Assembly: GCA_002162095.1 (NCBI GenBank)
Contig: CP021424.1
Location: 992,001-1,056,000, forward strand
From: Armatimonadetes bacterium Uphvl-Ar2
GTDB lineage: Bacteria; Armatimonadota; Fimbriimonadia; Fimbriimonadales; Fimbriimonadaceae
Direction: 5' to 3'
Length of the DNA: 64,000 nt
Part shown: piece by piece, positions 18,612 through 26,808 of the stretch
Layout of the letters: each line of letters begins with the position of its first letter
How positions within the stretch are numbered: the first letter of the stretch is position 1
Notes under the pieces: model-generated
The model's input: only the letters and a program-made list of their open reading frames with translations
Databases searched by the model: none
Told to the model about the DNA's origin: nothing
Made by a program: the position numbers and the translations under genes

Positions 18612-19358
18612 TTAAAGCGAAACGAAGGACACACCGGCGCGGGCTTGGCGCACCCAATCGGTCGCCCCGGCCACAGCGGAATCAAATAGCCTTTGCCCCG
18701 TGGCGGCGGTGCCCCGGGTGGCTTCGCCGAAGCTGCCGTTCTCGGTGACTTCATCAAAGTTGGAAATCGCGCCGAGGAAGCCGCCGTCCGGTTCCAGCCC
18801 GTCGTCGCGTAGCTTGTCCGCGCGCACCAGCTCGGGGGCGAGGTGCATCATCAGGCTGGTTTCGGCCTCGCAGGCGTGGCGAATTCCTTTGATGCGCCCC
18901 GTGAGGCACTCATCGAGGAGCGCCTGCGGCCAAAAGTCAATGTAGGTGGCGTGGGCAAGGAAGAGGTTGGGGCGAGCGGCCTTGAGAGCGCGCAGAGTCA
19001 CCTTGTTGGGGTCGATGTTGCCGCCGTGGCCGTTGATGACCAGGAACTTGTGGAACCCGTGGCCGACCATCGCCTCCACCACATCGGTGAGCGTGGTTTG
19101 GTAGGTGCCCATGGTGGCCGAAAGCGTGCCGGCAAACGGCAAATGGTGGTGGCTGGCCCCGTGCCAGATCGTGGGCGTGACGAGCACATCCCCAGGGAGA
19201 GCCTTTTCGACGGCTTCCGCCACCCGGGTCACCACTAACGAGTCGGTGATGAGCGGCAAGTGCGCGCCGTGTTGCTCAATCGCGCCGGTGGGGATCAGCA
19301 CCGGGATGTTGCGGTCCAGCGCCTCGATTTCGGGCCAGGTCAGGTGGGCAAGAATCAT
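18612..19358 (-). CDS. Creatininase (creatinine amidohydrolase) family protein
   Basis: A 248-residue metal-dependent amidohydrolase with the family's N-terminal G-A-I-E-Q-H-G-A-H-L-P-L-x-T-D motif (Glu, His and Asp metal ligands) and the later N-G-H-G-G-N motif. Members include creatininase, MftE-like peptidases and enzymes of riboflavin or F420 pathways, so the true substrate is open. It ends 25 bases before the barrel gene and starts 6 bases after the dnaA stop on the same strand, so it may be read through from dnaA. Confidence 0.88.
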   Translation of the reverse strand: MILAHLTWPEIEALDRNIPVLIPTGAIEQHGAHLPLITDSLVVTRVAEAVEKALPGDVLVTPTIWHGASHHHLPFAGTLSATMGTYQTTLTDVVEAMVGHGFHKFLVINGHGGNIDPNKVTLRALKAARPNLFLAHATYIDFWPQALLDECLTGRIKGIRHACEAETSLMMHLAPELVRADKLRDDGLEPDGGFLGAISNFDEVTENGSFGEATRGTAATGQRLFDSAVAGATDWVRQARAGVSFVSL

Positions 19359-19364
19359 GCGGCG

Positions 19365-20744
19365 TTAGAGTGTGTTGGCGCGGGACATGAGCTTGTTGAT
19401 CGTGTCGTTGAGGTCACGATCCTTGTCCATCTGCGTGTGAATCTTGCGGAACCCGTGCAGCACCGTCGTGTGGTCGCGGTGCCCCATTTGCACCCCAATC
19501 TGCTTCCACGAGCCGTTGGTGATCTGCTTGATGAGGAAGATCGCCACGTGGCGCGCCTGCGCAATGTGCGCCCGGCGGCTGGGGCCCTTGAGTTCTTCCA
19601 CGCTCACCTCAAAGAAGTCGCTGACAAGCTCCAGAATCTGGTCCACCCGGGGGACACCGCCCAGGGTGCCGCGCACGGCCTGGACGGCCCGCTCGGCCAT
19701 CGACTGCGTGATGACGTTTTCTTGCACCATCGCTTCGGCTTGCGCGGTGATGAGCGCGCCCTCCAGGCGGCGCACGCTGCCGGCCAGTTGCGTAGCCAGG
19801 TACTCGTCTACGCCGTCGGCGAACTCCACCTGGCGCTCCTGCGCCTTCATGCGGAGGATCGCGATCCGGGTTTCGGTATCGGGCGGGGCGATGTCGGCCA
19901 CCAAGCCGGACTCCAGCCGGGTGCGCAGACGGTCGCTGAACGACATCAGCTCACGCGGCGGACGATCCGAGCACAACACGATCTGCTTCGCGTTTTGGTA
20001 CAGCCAGTTGAAGGTGTGGAACACCTCTTCCTGCGTTTTGTCTTTGCCCATGATGAGCTGGATATCGTCCAGCAGCCACATGCCCACGTTGCGGTGAGAG
20101 CGGCGGAAGGCATCTACCCGTCCGTGCTGCAGGGCATGGACGAACTGCTCGAGGAACGACTGCGCGTTGATGTAAAGCACCGGGAAGCGCGGGTCGCGGT
20201 CCAGCACTTCGTTGGCGATGGCGTGCAGCAGGTGGGTCTTACCCAATCCGCTGGGGCCATAAATGAAAAGAGGGTTGAAGCGGCGGCCGGGCTCGGAGGC
20301 CACATTCTTGGCACCGGCGAGGGCGAGCTGGTTGTTGCTGCCGCCGATGAAGTTGTCGAATCGGTAGCGGAGGTCGCGTTGGAAGCGCGGGGCTTCGGTG
20401 GTGGAGACATCCTTGCGGATCGTCGCGGTGGCCGTGGCCACTCCCACGCGGGGCGTATCGCGGATCTCAGCCTCGATCTCGATGCGCACCGGCGTCTCCA
20501 GGGCCTCGCTCATCCAGGCATCCAGGTCGCGGCCGTATTTCTCGCGCACCCACTCGGCCACGAAGAGGCTGCTGGCGCGGAATCGGGCCACGCCACCCTC
20601 AAACTGAACCGGCTCCAGAGACCCCAAAAATCGCTTGATCGAAACTTCCCCGTAGGCACTGCGGGCATGGCCCATCACCTGTTGCCAAGCAGTGCGGAGA
20701 GCGACGACATCGCCTTGGTCTTCGAAGGAATACTGGTCCGACAT
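19365..20744 (-). CDS. dnaA: Chromosomal replication initiator protein DnaA
   Basis: The 459-residue initiator has domain I (helical N-terminus), a short linker, the AAA+ domain with Walker A G-P-S-G-L-G-K-T-H and Walker B W-L-L-D-D-I-Q-L-I, and domain IV with the DnaA signature G-x-R-D-H-T-T-V-L-H (here G-H-R-D-H-T-T-V-L-H) for DnaA-box binding. I chose the ATG at 20744 (M-S-D-Q-Y) over a codon four residues upstream. dnaN is not adjacent; the neighbour upstream is thiamine pyrophosphokinase, divergent. A TATAGT box lies about 40 bases upstream of the ATG. Confidence 0.96.
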   Translation of the reverse strand: MSDQYSFEDQGDVVALRTAWQQVMGHARSAYGEVSIKRFLGSLEPVQFEGGVARFRASSLFVAEWVREKYGRDLDAWMSEALETPVRIEIEAEIRDTPRVGVATATATIRKDVSTTEAPRFQRDLRYRFDNFIGGSNNQLALAGAKNVASEPGRRFNPLFIYGPSGLGKTHLLHAIANEVLDRDPRFPVLYINAQSFLEQFVHALQHGRVDAFRRSHRNVGMWLLDDIQLIMGKDKTQEEVFHTFNWLYQNAKQIVLCSDRPPRELMSFSDRLRTRLESGLVADIAPPDTETRIAILRMKAQERQVEFADGVDEYLATQLAGSVRRLEGALITAQAEAMVQENVITQSMAERAVQAVRGTLGGVPRVDQILELVSDFFEVSVEELKGPSRRAHIAQARHVAIFLIKQITNGSWKQIGVQMGHRDHTTVLHGFRKIHTQMDKDRDLNDTINKLMSRANTL

Positions 20745-20785
20745 TTCTCGCGTCAAAGCCGCCCCACTCGGGCGACCACAGACGG

Positions 20786-20791
20786 ACTATA
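20786..20791 (-). promoter_or_regulatory. Candidate -10 box for dnaA
   Basis: TATAGT on the minus strand, 41 bases upstream of the dnaA ATG, in the AT-richer 195-base gap between dnaA and thiamine pyrophosphokinase. No convincing -35 hexamer was found at standard spacing. No TTATCCACA box is present in this gap. Confidence 0.35.
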
Positions 20792-20951
20792 GCATCCAAA
20801 CGATTCACGAATCACCTCAATTTTCGCGAAGATTCGCAAGTTCTCTTGAAGTGAAGCGAAGGCGTTCAAGTTGGTGATAATTGACCTAAACACCACAAGA
20901 AATGACCAGTGCCCGGTTTCATCCGAACTCATGACACCAAAATGAGCAGGA

Positions 20952-21590
20952 ATGAGCCGGGTGCTGGGATTGCTGGCGGGTGGGGACCTTTCATTGGCCG
21001 AACTTGAACGTTGGGCGCGGGGGGCCGATGCGCTTTACGCGGCCGATTCGGCGGGCCTTCGGCTGGTGGGATTAGGCTTCCGACCTACCCTGGTCGGCGA
21101 CTTTGACTCTTGGCCCGATCCCCCCGCACATTTACGGTGCATCCAGGTGCCCGATCAGAACTCCTCGGATGCCGACAAAATGCTGGCCCTGGCCGCCACC
21201 GATGGCCACGCCCGGCTGGCCCTCATGGGGCTGGAAGGCGACGACCCCGGCCACGTGCTGGGGACTCTGCACAGCGTGGCCCGCGCGGGCTACCCCGTGG
21301 ACTTGATTTATCGGCGCTTTGCCGGGCGGTTGGTGCGCGGCGGCGAGGAGATCGCCCTGGACATCCCCGCAGGCCGAAAGCTCTCGCTTTTGCCGTTGGC
21401 TGAGTGCCGGGGCGTCACCCTGAGCGGCACCGCCTGGCCGCTGGCGCATGCCACCCTGAGCCCCGATGGACACGGGTCCCTCAGCAACCAGGTGACGGGT
21501 CCGATGCGGGTCACAATGGAGTCCGGGCTGGCGCATTTGAGCTGGTCGCGCGAAGGTGATGCCCCGTGGACGTCGTACGAATCCAACTAA
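20952..21590 (+). CDS. Thiamine pyrophosphokinase
   Basis: Transfers pyrophosphate from ATP to thiamine to make TPP. The 212-residue protein shows A-A-D-S-A-G at residues 31-36, the catalytic V-G-D-F-D-S (about residues 48-53) and the D-Q-N-S-S-D-A-D-K-M-L segment, which match the active site of the TPK catalytic domain; the C-terminal beta domain has the N-Q (S-L-S-N-Q) motif that binds thiamine. It is divergent from dnaA. A CAAAAT box lies 8 bases before the ATG. The 3' end overlaps the symporter gene by 35 bases. Confidence 0.9.
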   Translation: MSRVLGLLAGGDLSLAELERWARGADALYAADSAGLRLVGLGFRPTLVGDFDSWPDPPAHLRCIQVPDQNSSDADKMLALAATDGHARLALMGLEGDDPGHVLGTLHSVARAGYPVDLIYRRFAGRLVRGGEEIALDIPAGRKLSLLPLAECRGVTLSGTAWPLAHATLSPDGHGSLSNQVTGPMRVTMESGLAHLSWSREGDAPWTSYESN

Positions 21591-22986
21591 CCCTCCCGAC
21601 CAGATCATCATCGGCCTCTTTGGGGTGGCGGTGCTGGCCCTGGGGTTCTCGGCGCGGGCTGGTTCGGGGGTGCTTGGGTTTCTTTCGGCCGGGCGGCTAC
21701 TCACATTGCCTGCGTTTGTGGCCACGCTGGTGTGCACCTGGTACGGCGGCATCCTCGGCATCGCGGAGTCGGTTTCGTTTTACGGTGTGGGGGCGTGGCT
21801 TCTCATTGGGGTGCCGTACTACGTTTTTGGCGCGCTTTACGCGGCCTACATGGCGCGGCGGGTGCGCACGGAGGATGCGCTTAGCATCCCGGACCGGTTG
21901 CTGGCGACGGGCGGGCGCGGCCCGGCGGTGATGGCCGGGGGATTGCTCTTTTTGCTCGGGATTCCGGCGGCGCATATTCTCATGTTGGCGGTGCTGATGG
22001 TGGCGATCTTCGGCGGGGGGCTGCTGCCGGCGATTTTCGTTTGTACGCTGATCGTAGGGGCGCTGACGTACAAGGGTGGCTTGATGGCCGACGTGCGGGT
22101 GTCGTTGCTGGCCTTCGTGTTGATGTTCACGGGGTTCGGGATTGCCTCCGCTCAAGCCTTGTCCACGGGCTCCCTCACTGGGTTTTGGAACGATGCGATG
22201 CTCAAGCCCGGGAACTGGACCGGCAACCAAGGGCCGATTGGAATCCTAAGCTTCTTCCTGCTCGGGGCGTGGACCTTCGCTGACCCCGGCTTCCACCAGC
22301 GCGTTGCGAGCGCCCGTGATACCGAGACCGCCGAGCGCGGCGTGTGGGTGAGCGTGCTGTGCTGGATGATCTTCGACTTCCTTTCGATCACGAGCGCACT
22401 TTATGCGCTTTCGATCTATTCTCATTTGCCGGACCCCAGCACGGTGCCGGGTCTCATGCTGCTCCCCCTTCTGGCTAACAGCGGGCTGGAACCCGGCTGG
22501 CGCGGCATGTTCGTGGTTGGCATGGCGGGCACCATCCTCTCGGCGGGGGTCGGCTACGCCCTGGTGAGCGGATCGAGCCTTGGCCGCGACCTCGTCGCCA
22601 AGTTCCGACAGACCGAAGACGACGCCACCCAGGTCAAGTGGATGCGCGCCGGCGTGATCTTGGCACTGGTGGCAGCGGCGGCGCTAGCCGCCTCGCTCCA
22701 GAGCGTGGTCGCCATCTGGTACCTGTGGGCGGGCGCCATCGTGGGGGCGCTCCTGGTTCCCACCGCGCTGGCCTACCTGCGCCCGCAGGCCTGGACCGGG
22801 CGCGCCCAACTGGCCGCTCTCATCGCCGGTTCCGTGGTGGGCTTTGGCCTGCTCATCTTCGGGCAGATGAAGGGCGATCCTTACGTCACCGTGCAACTTG
22901 GTTCGGAGGCCGTCGGTTTAGGTACTCTCGTGCCTGCACTCGTGGCGAGTTCGCTGGCCGGATTCGTCGCCAATCGAAGGAACTAA
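21556..22986 (+). CDS. Sodium:solute symporter (SSS) family transporter
   Basis: A 476-residue, about 12-segment membrane protein with the SSS pattern: early G-F-S-A-R-A-G, an L-x-C-T-W-Y-G-G-I region, R-V-R-T-E-D-A-L-S-I-P-D-R at the cytoplasmic loop and F-A-D-P-G-F-H-Q-R in the middle. Family members import sugars, amino acids or organic acids with sodium. Because it overlaps the end of a thiamine pyrophosphokinase gene, thiamine or a precursor is an attractive substrate, but this is inference from position. The start (GTG 21556 or the ATG directly after) is not certain. Confidence 0.85.
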   Translation: MMPRGRRTNPTNPPDQIIIGLFGVAVLALGFSARAGSGVLGFLSAGRLLTLPAFVATLVCTWYGGILGIAESVSFYGVGAWLLIGVPYYVFGALYAAYMARRVRTEDALSIPDRLLATGGRGPAVMAGGLLFLLGIPAAHILMLAVLMVAIFGGGLLPAIFVCTLIVGALTYKGGLMADVRVSLLAFVLMFTGFGIASAQALSTGSLTGFWNDAMLKPGNWTGNQGPIGILSFFLLGAWTFADPGFHQRVASARDTETAERGVWVSVLCWMIFDFLSITSALYALSIYSHLPDPSTVPGLMLLPLLANSGLEPGWRGMFVVGMAGTILSAGVGYALVSGSSLGRDLVAKFRQTEDDATQVKWMRAGVILALVAAAALAASLQSVVAIWYLWAGAIVGALLVPTALAYLRPQAWTGRAQLAALIAGSVVGFGLLIFGQMKGDPYVTVQLGSEAVGLGTLVPALVASSLAGFVANRRN

Positions 22987-22987
22987 G

Positions 22988-23458
22988 ATGAGCCAATCCC
23001 CTGCTGCGCGCTTGAGGGCCCTGCGCCCCGCTGACGGAAGCGACGGAGTCTTCCCGCTCGATCCGCCCACCGTGGTGGGCCGCTTTGATCCGGATTCCGG
23101 CCCCATCGGCGTGGACCTGGGCGGCCTCCCGGATGGCAGCTACGTCAGCCGCAAGCACGCGCGCATTGAATTCGGCGACCACGGCTGGACGGTGCAAGAC
23201 CTGGGCAGCAGCAACGGCACCTGGATGAAGCAGCAAGGCGAGTGGGTGCGCCTGGACCCCGACACCTCCATGAGCCTCGCGGACGGCGACCACATCTCGT
23301 TTGGCCAGGCGCAAGTGGCGTTTGAATTGGCCGACGCGGCTACCGCTGCCGAAGAAGAGAGCGCCGAAGAGGACGCGACCGAAGCCACGGATGAAACCGC
23401 TGAAGAACCCGCTGAAGAGCCCGCTGACGGGGAGAATGCGGAAGAGAAAAGCGAGTGA
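22988..23458 (+). CDS. FHA domain protein with acidic tail
   Basis: A 156-residue protein with one forkhead-associated domain (about residues 10-115): V-V-G-R-F, Y-V-S-R-K-H-A-R-I and D-L-G-S-S-N-G-T-W, the residues that bind phosphothreonine. The last 40 residues are almost only Glu, Ala, Asp, Thr and Pro and are probably disordered. It starts one base after the symporter stop with an AAGGA ribosome-binding site. Its TGA overlaps the 3' end of the convergent tRNA-Lys by two bases. The partner kinase is not in the window. Confidence 0.9.
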   Translation: MSQSPAARLRALRPADGSDGVFPLDPPTVVGRFDPDSGPIGVDLGGLPDGSYVSRKHARIEFGDHGWTVQDLGSSNGTWMKQQGEWVRLDPDTSMSLADGDHISFGQAQVAFELADAATAAEEESAEEDATEATDETAEEPAEEPADGENAEEKSE

Positions 23459-23528
23459 GCCGGCTGGGGCTCGAACCCAGGACCCGCGGCTTAAAAGGCC
23501 GCTGCTCTACCTACTGAGCTACCGACTC
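23457..23528 (-). tRNA. tRNA-Lys (anticodon TTT)
   Basis: On the minus strand a full cloverleaf reads 5'-GAGTCGG acceptor, D-arm with AGCTCAGTAGGTAGAGC, anticodon arm GCGGC-CTTTTAA-GCCGC with anticodon TTT, T-arm with GGTTCGAGCC, and the pairing CCGGCTC. The acceptor has seven pairs, one of them a G-T wobble. The 3' CCA is not encoded, unlike the tRNA-Ala in this window. Its 3' end runs into the stop codon of the FHA gene. Confidence 0.95.
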
Positions 23529-23584
23529 GTGCCCTCCGTTGTACCCGTTGGCACAGGGGCCGCTGGGGGGTAACGTCCCGTCTG

Positions 23585-24622
23585 ATGGCAGATGAATCGA
23601 TGACGTACGCCCAGGCGGGCGTGGATATTGACGCGGCGACCACCGCCCTAAAGAACGTCGGGGACGCCATCCGCGCCAGCCACAACGACCGCGTGATTGG
23701 CGGCATTGGCTCGTTCGGAGCACTCTTTGATGCGCGCTTCCCAGAGATGGAGCGGCCCGTGCTGGTCTCCAGCATTGACGGCGTTGGCACCAAAACCAAG
23801 ATCGCGGCGATGGTCGGCGATTATTCCGGCATTGGCCACGACATCGTCAATCACTGCATCAACGACATCCTTTGCCAAGGCGCGCGCCCGCTCTTCTTCC
23901 TTGATTACTTTGGTTGTGCGCGACTACAGCCGGACGCCTTCCAGCAAGTGGTGGCCGGAGCGGCGGCGGCTTGCGCGGCCCAGGGTTGCGCCCTCATTGG
24001 CGGCGAAACCGCCGAGATGCCGGGGGTTTACAACGATGACGAAGTGGACGTGGTGGGCGCGATTGTCGGCATTGTGGACGACGCCCAGCGGCTACCCTCG
24101 GCGGGGATTGACTCCGGCGACGTGCTGATTGGCCTGGCCAGCAGTGGCCTGCACACCAACGGCTACTCCATGGCCCGCCGCGCGTTCTTTGATGTGCAAT
24201 CGCTTTCGGTGCGCGACGCCCTGCCCGGCGGCATGGGGGAAACAGTGGGCGAAGCCCTGCTGGCCCCGCACCGGTGCTACGCGGCCTCCTTGCTGCCGTT
24301 GGTGCGCGAAGGGCACATCAAGGGCCTGGCTCACATCACGGGCGGCGGGCTGGTGGACAACCTGCCGCGCATCCTGCCTGGCAATGTCGAAGCTTTGATC
24401 CACCGCGACCGCTGGACGGTGCCGCGCCTATTCCAGGCCATCGCTGAGATCGGTCAGGTTTCGCACCAAGAGATGTTCCGCACCTTCAATATGGGTATTG
24501 GTATGGTGGCGGTGGTTTCGGCCAGCCACGCCGCGCATGTGCGCGAACGCTTGCTGGCGGCCGGCGAAGAAGCCGTGGTCATCGGCGAACTGCGCCCGGG
24601 TAGTGGCGTCCAGATCGTCTAA
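23585..24622 (+). CDS. purM: Phosphoribosylformylglycinamidine cyclo-ligase PurM (AIR synthetase)
   Basis: Closes the imidazole ring to form AIR in purine synthesis, using ATP. The 345-residue protein starts with M-T-Y-A-Q-A-G-V-D-I, and shows S-S-I-D-G-V-G-T-K-T-K, H-D-I-V-N-H-C-I-N-D-I and G-G-E-T-A-E-M-P, all diagnostic of PurM rather than PurL. Length is normal. A TAACGT box lies 8 bases before the ATG with no ribosome-binding site, so the message may be leaderless. It overlaps the convergent GH2 gene by 4 bases. Confidence 0.97.
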   Translation: MADESMTYAQAGVDIDAATTALKNVGDAIRASHNDRVIGGIGSFGALFDARFPEMERPVLVSSIDGVGTKTKIAAMVGDYSGIGHDIVNHCINDILCQGARPLFFLDYFGCARLQPDAFQQVVAGAAAACAAQGCALIGGETAEMPGVYNDDEVDVVGAIVGIVDDAQRLPSAGIDSGDVLIGLASSGLHTNGYSMARRAFFDVQSLSVRDALPGGMGETVGEALLAPHRCYAASLLPLVREGHIKGLAHITGGGLVDNLPRILPGNVEALIHRDRWTVPRLFQAIAEIGQVSHQEMFRTFNMGIGMVAVVSASHAAHVRERLLAAGEEAVVIGELRPGSGVQIV

Positions 24623-26805
24623 GACTGCGTAAGGGTGGCGATCATCCGGCGCAGCAGGTGCCAGCCCGCCGGGTTGTGTTTGAGCCCGGGGGGTTGATCG
24701 CCGAGGCCGCCTTCGGGCCTCAGCGTGGTGATAAGTGCCTGGCCGTGCCGCACCAGATAGGGGGCGCGGCGGTAGGTGCGGGTGTCGATACGGGTGATCA
24801 AGGACTTTCCGGCGCTAGCCCACATGGGGTCAAGCGTGGCATCCCCGCCCACGCCCCACAGCCATGACCACGGGCACTCTAGCGTTTCGTAGAGCCACGC
24901 TCCCGTTTGGATGCACTCCCGCCAGAAGGGCATGCGGTTCGCGGGCTCACCCAGGTCACAAGCGAGAACCGGGCGGCCTTCGCCGATGGCCATGACGGTG
25001 ATGGCATCGAGGGAGCTACTGAGGAGGATTTCGCCGCCGTCCCCTTCGAGACCCGGCCAACGGCCGAGGGGGTCGTGTACGGTGACTCCCTTGAGGGTTT
25101 CGGGCGGGGCTTCGACGTGGATTTCGGTGCGCCACTCGCCGCCGCCCCAGCGGAACCACGCCGGATAACAGCCGGGGCTCAAATGATCGATGACGATCTC
25201 TCCAACGAGGCCGGGTTGCGGGGCGTCCAGGCGTACGGGCGCGCAGGTGCCGCTGAACTCGCCCACCTGCCACTCCAGCTGGCTCCTTTGCTCCCCTTGC
25301 AAGGCGCGGGCGCCGATTTGCAGGGAAACCTGCCCCGCAAAGTGCCAAAACGGGTCGCGGAAACCCGGGCGGTTGCCGCCATTCACCCAGGGTGGCAGGC
25401 GGTACGGAATCGGGAACAGCACCACCGGTGCGTTCAGTTCCTGCCATGCCTCGGCCCCGCCGACAAGCTGGTCGTGGTCATCCACGATCCCGGCCGTGCT
25501 GATACCGGTGTCCCGTTCGCCGGTGATCACATAGCCCGCGATGTCCGGTGTGGCGATCATCTCCCGGGCCACCCGTGTTCGGAGATACTTCCCCTTTTGG
25601 ATGCTCTCCTGGCGCAGTCGGGCTTCTTCGTCCGCGCTCGGCACGGGGCCGGCCAGCACCTCCGGCAAATCGAACTGCCAGCGCACGCCCTGGTCATTGA
25701 GGGCGGGATCGGCGGACGCCCAGAACGGCGGATTCGCCTGCAATGGGCCAAGCGCGCGGTAGTGGTCGAAGTCGTTGGTTTCGCCCAGCAGGATGGGCAC
25801 CGCCGGACGTGGACCATGCTGCAGGCTGCGCAAGACACTGGCAAAGAAGGGGCCGTCGCAATAGGGGTGGAAATCCGCGAAGGTGCCGTACTCGCGCGGT
25901 TCGCCCCCGTACATCTCCGCCCCGCCGCTGTTGTCTTTCACCAGCGGGCAACCGGTGGTCGCCTTGACGTATTCGGTCAGGTCGGCACGGAACGAAGCCG
26001 GGGTTTCGTGGCTCAGCTCACAGCCCACCGTCCATGCGATGATGCGGTCGTGGCGGCGGTATTGCCGCACGATGCGTTTGACCTCGTCCGCCATCGCGGC
26101 CTGGTGGTCGGGGTCGGCGCTGGGCATCCATAGCGGGAGCTCGAGCCACGCCCACAAGCCTTCCTCAGCCAGCCGCTCCAGCACCTCATGCGGGGGAACC
26201 CATAGGCAGAATTTGACGGTGTTGAACCCGGCTTCCCGAAACCGGCGGAGCTGGGCTCGCGCCCGTTCTTCACTCGGGTAGGGGTGCGGCACGGTCGGGT
26301 CCCACCCCCAGGTCAGCACACCTTGCATGAAGAAAGGCTTCCCATCCACCCACAGGTGCGTCGCCTCCACCTTCACGCGCGGGGCAGCGGCAGGGGGCTC
26401 CAGATCGGGTTCTTCCGCACTCAGCCACACCCGGCCGGGCACGCCGCCCCAGGTGTGAAAGACGTAAGGATAAAACCCGCTGGCGACCTGCTTCACCGGG
26501 TAGCTCGGCCCGCCATTCTTCGTGACTCTGAGCTCAACTTGGTGCTCACCCACCGGCACCGGCACGCTCCACGCGTCCCACAGACCGTGGTGGGTGGCCA
26601 CGAGATCCCCATTCAGGAACAACTCCGCCGCGTAGGCCGTGCGCTCAAAAGTCAGCCACGCGCCCCCTTCTGGCACGCTCAGGCTCGTGCGGTAGATCGC
26701 GGGGCCTTCCCAGCGCACATCCACGCCTCCCCACAAGTGCGGCATCTCGCAGGGCACCGGCCCGACCCCGAAGTCCACCGTCCAGCCCTCGACGGCTTGC
26801 CTCAT
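24619..26805 (-). CDS. Glycoside hydrolase family 2-like protein
   Basis: A 728-residue protein with the GH2 layout: an N-terminal sugar-binding jelly roll (to about residue 130), a short immunoglobulin-like part, then a TIM barrel beginning V-D-G-K-P-F-F-M-Q-G-V and containing R-F-R-E-A-G-F-N-T-V-K. The candidate nucleophile Glu is in I-L-L-G-E-T-N. The acid/base position reads W-T-V-G-C-E-L, so the usual Asn before the Glu is Cys. No signal peptide is seen, so it would act in the cytoplasm on imported oligosaccharide. Specificity (galactosidase, glucuronidase, mannosidase) cannot be told. It begins 3 bases after the RtcA-like gene. Confidence 0.82.
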   Translation of the reverse strand: MRQAVEGWTVDFGVGPVPCEMPHLWGGVDVRWEGPAIYRTSLSVPEGGAWLTFERTAYAAELFLNGDLVATHHGLWDAWSVPVPVGEHQVELRVTKNGGPSYPVKQVASGFYPYVFHTWGGVPGRVWLSAEEPDLEPPAAAPRVKVEATHLWVDGKPFFMQGVLTWGWDPTVPHPYPSEERARAQLRRFREAGFNTVKFCLWVPPHEVLERLAEEGLWAWLELPLWMPSADPDHQAAMADEVKRIVRQYRRHDRIIAWTVGCELSHETPASFRADLTEYVKATTGCPLVKDNSGGAEMYGGEPREYGTFADFHPYCDGPFFASVLRSLQHGPRPAVPILLGETNDFDHYRALGPLQANPPFWASADPALNDQGVRWQFDLPEVLAGPVPSADEEARLRQESIQKGKYLRTRVAREMIATPDIAGYVITGERDTGISTAGIVDDHDQLVGGAEAWQELNAPVVLFPIPYRLPPWVNGGNRPGFRDPFWHFAGQVSLQIGARALQGEQRSQLEWQVGEFSGTCAPVRLDAPQPGLVGEIVIDHLSPGCYPAWFRWGGGEWRTEIHVEAPPETLKGVTVHDPLGRWPGLEGDGGEILLSSSLDAITVMAIGEGRPVLACDLGEPANRMPFWRECIQTGAWLYETLECPWSWLWGVGGDATLDPMWASAGKSLITRIDTRTYRRAPYLVRHGQALITTLRPEGGLGDQPPGLKHNPAGWHLLRRMIATLTQS

Positions 26806-26808
26806 GCC

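Noticed and set aside
20757-20951. Possible oriC next to dnaA
   Set aside because: The 195-base gap is AT-richer, but I found no TTATCCACA box or cluster of near matches, and dnaN is absent.
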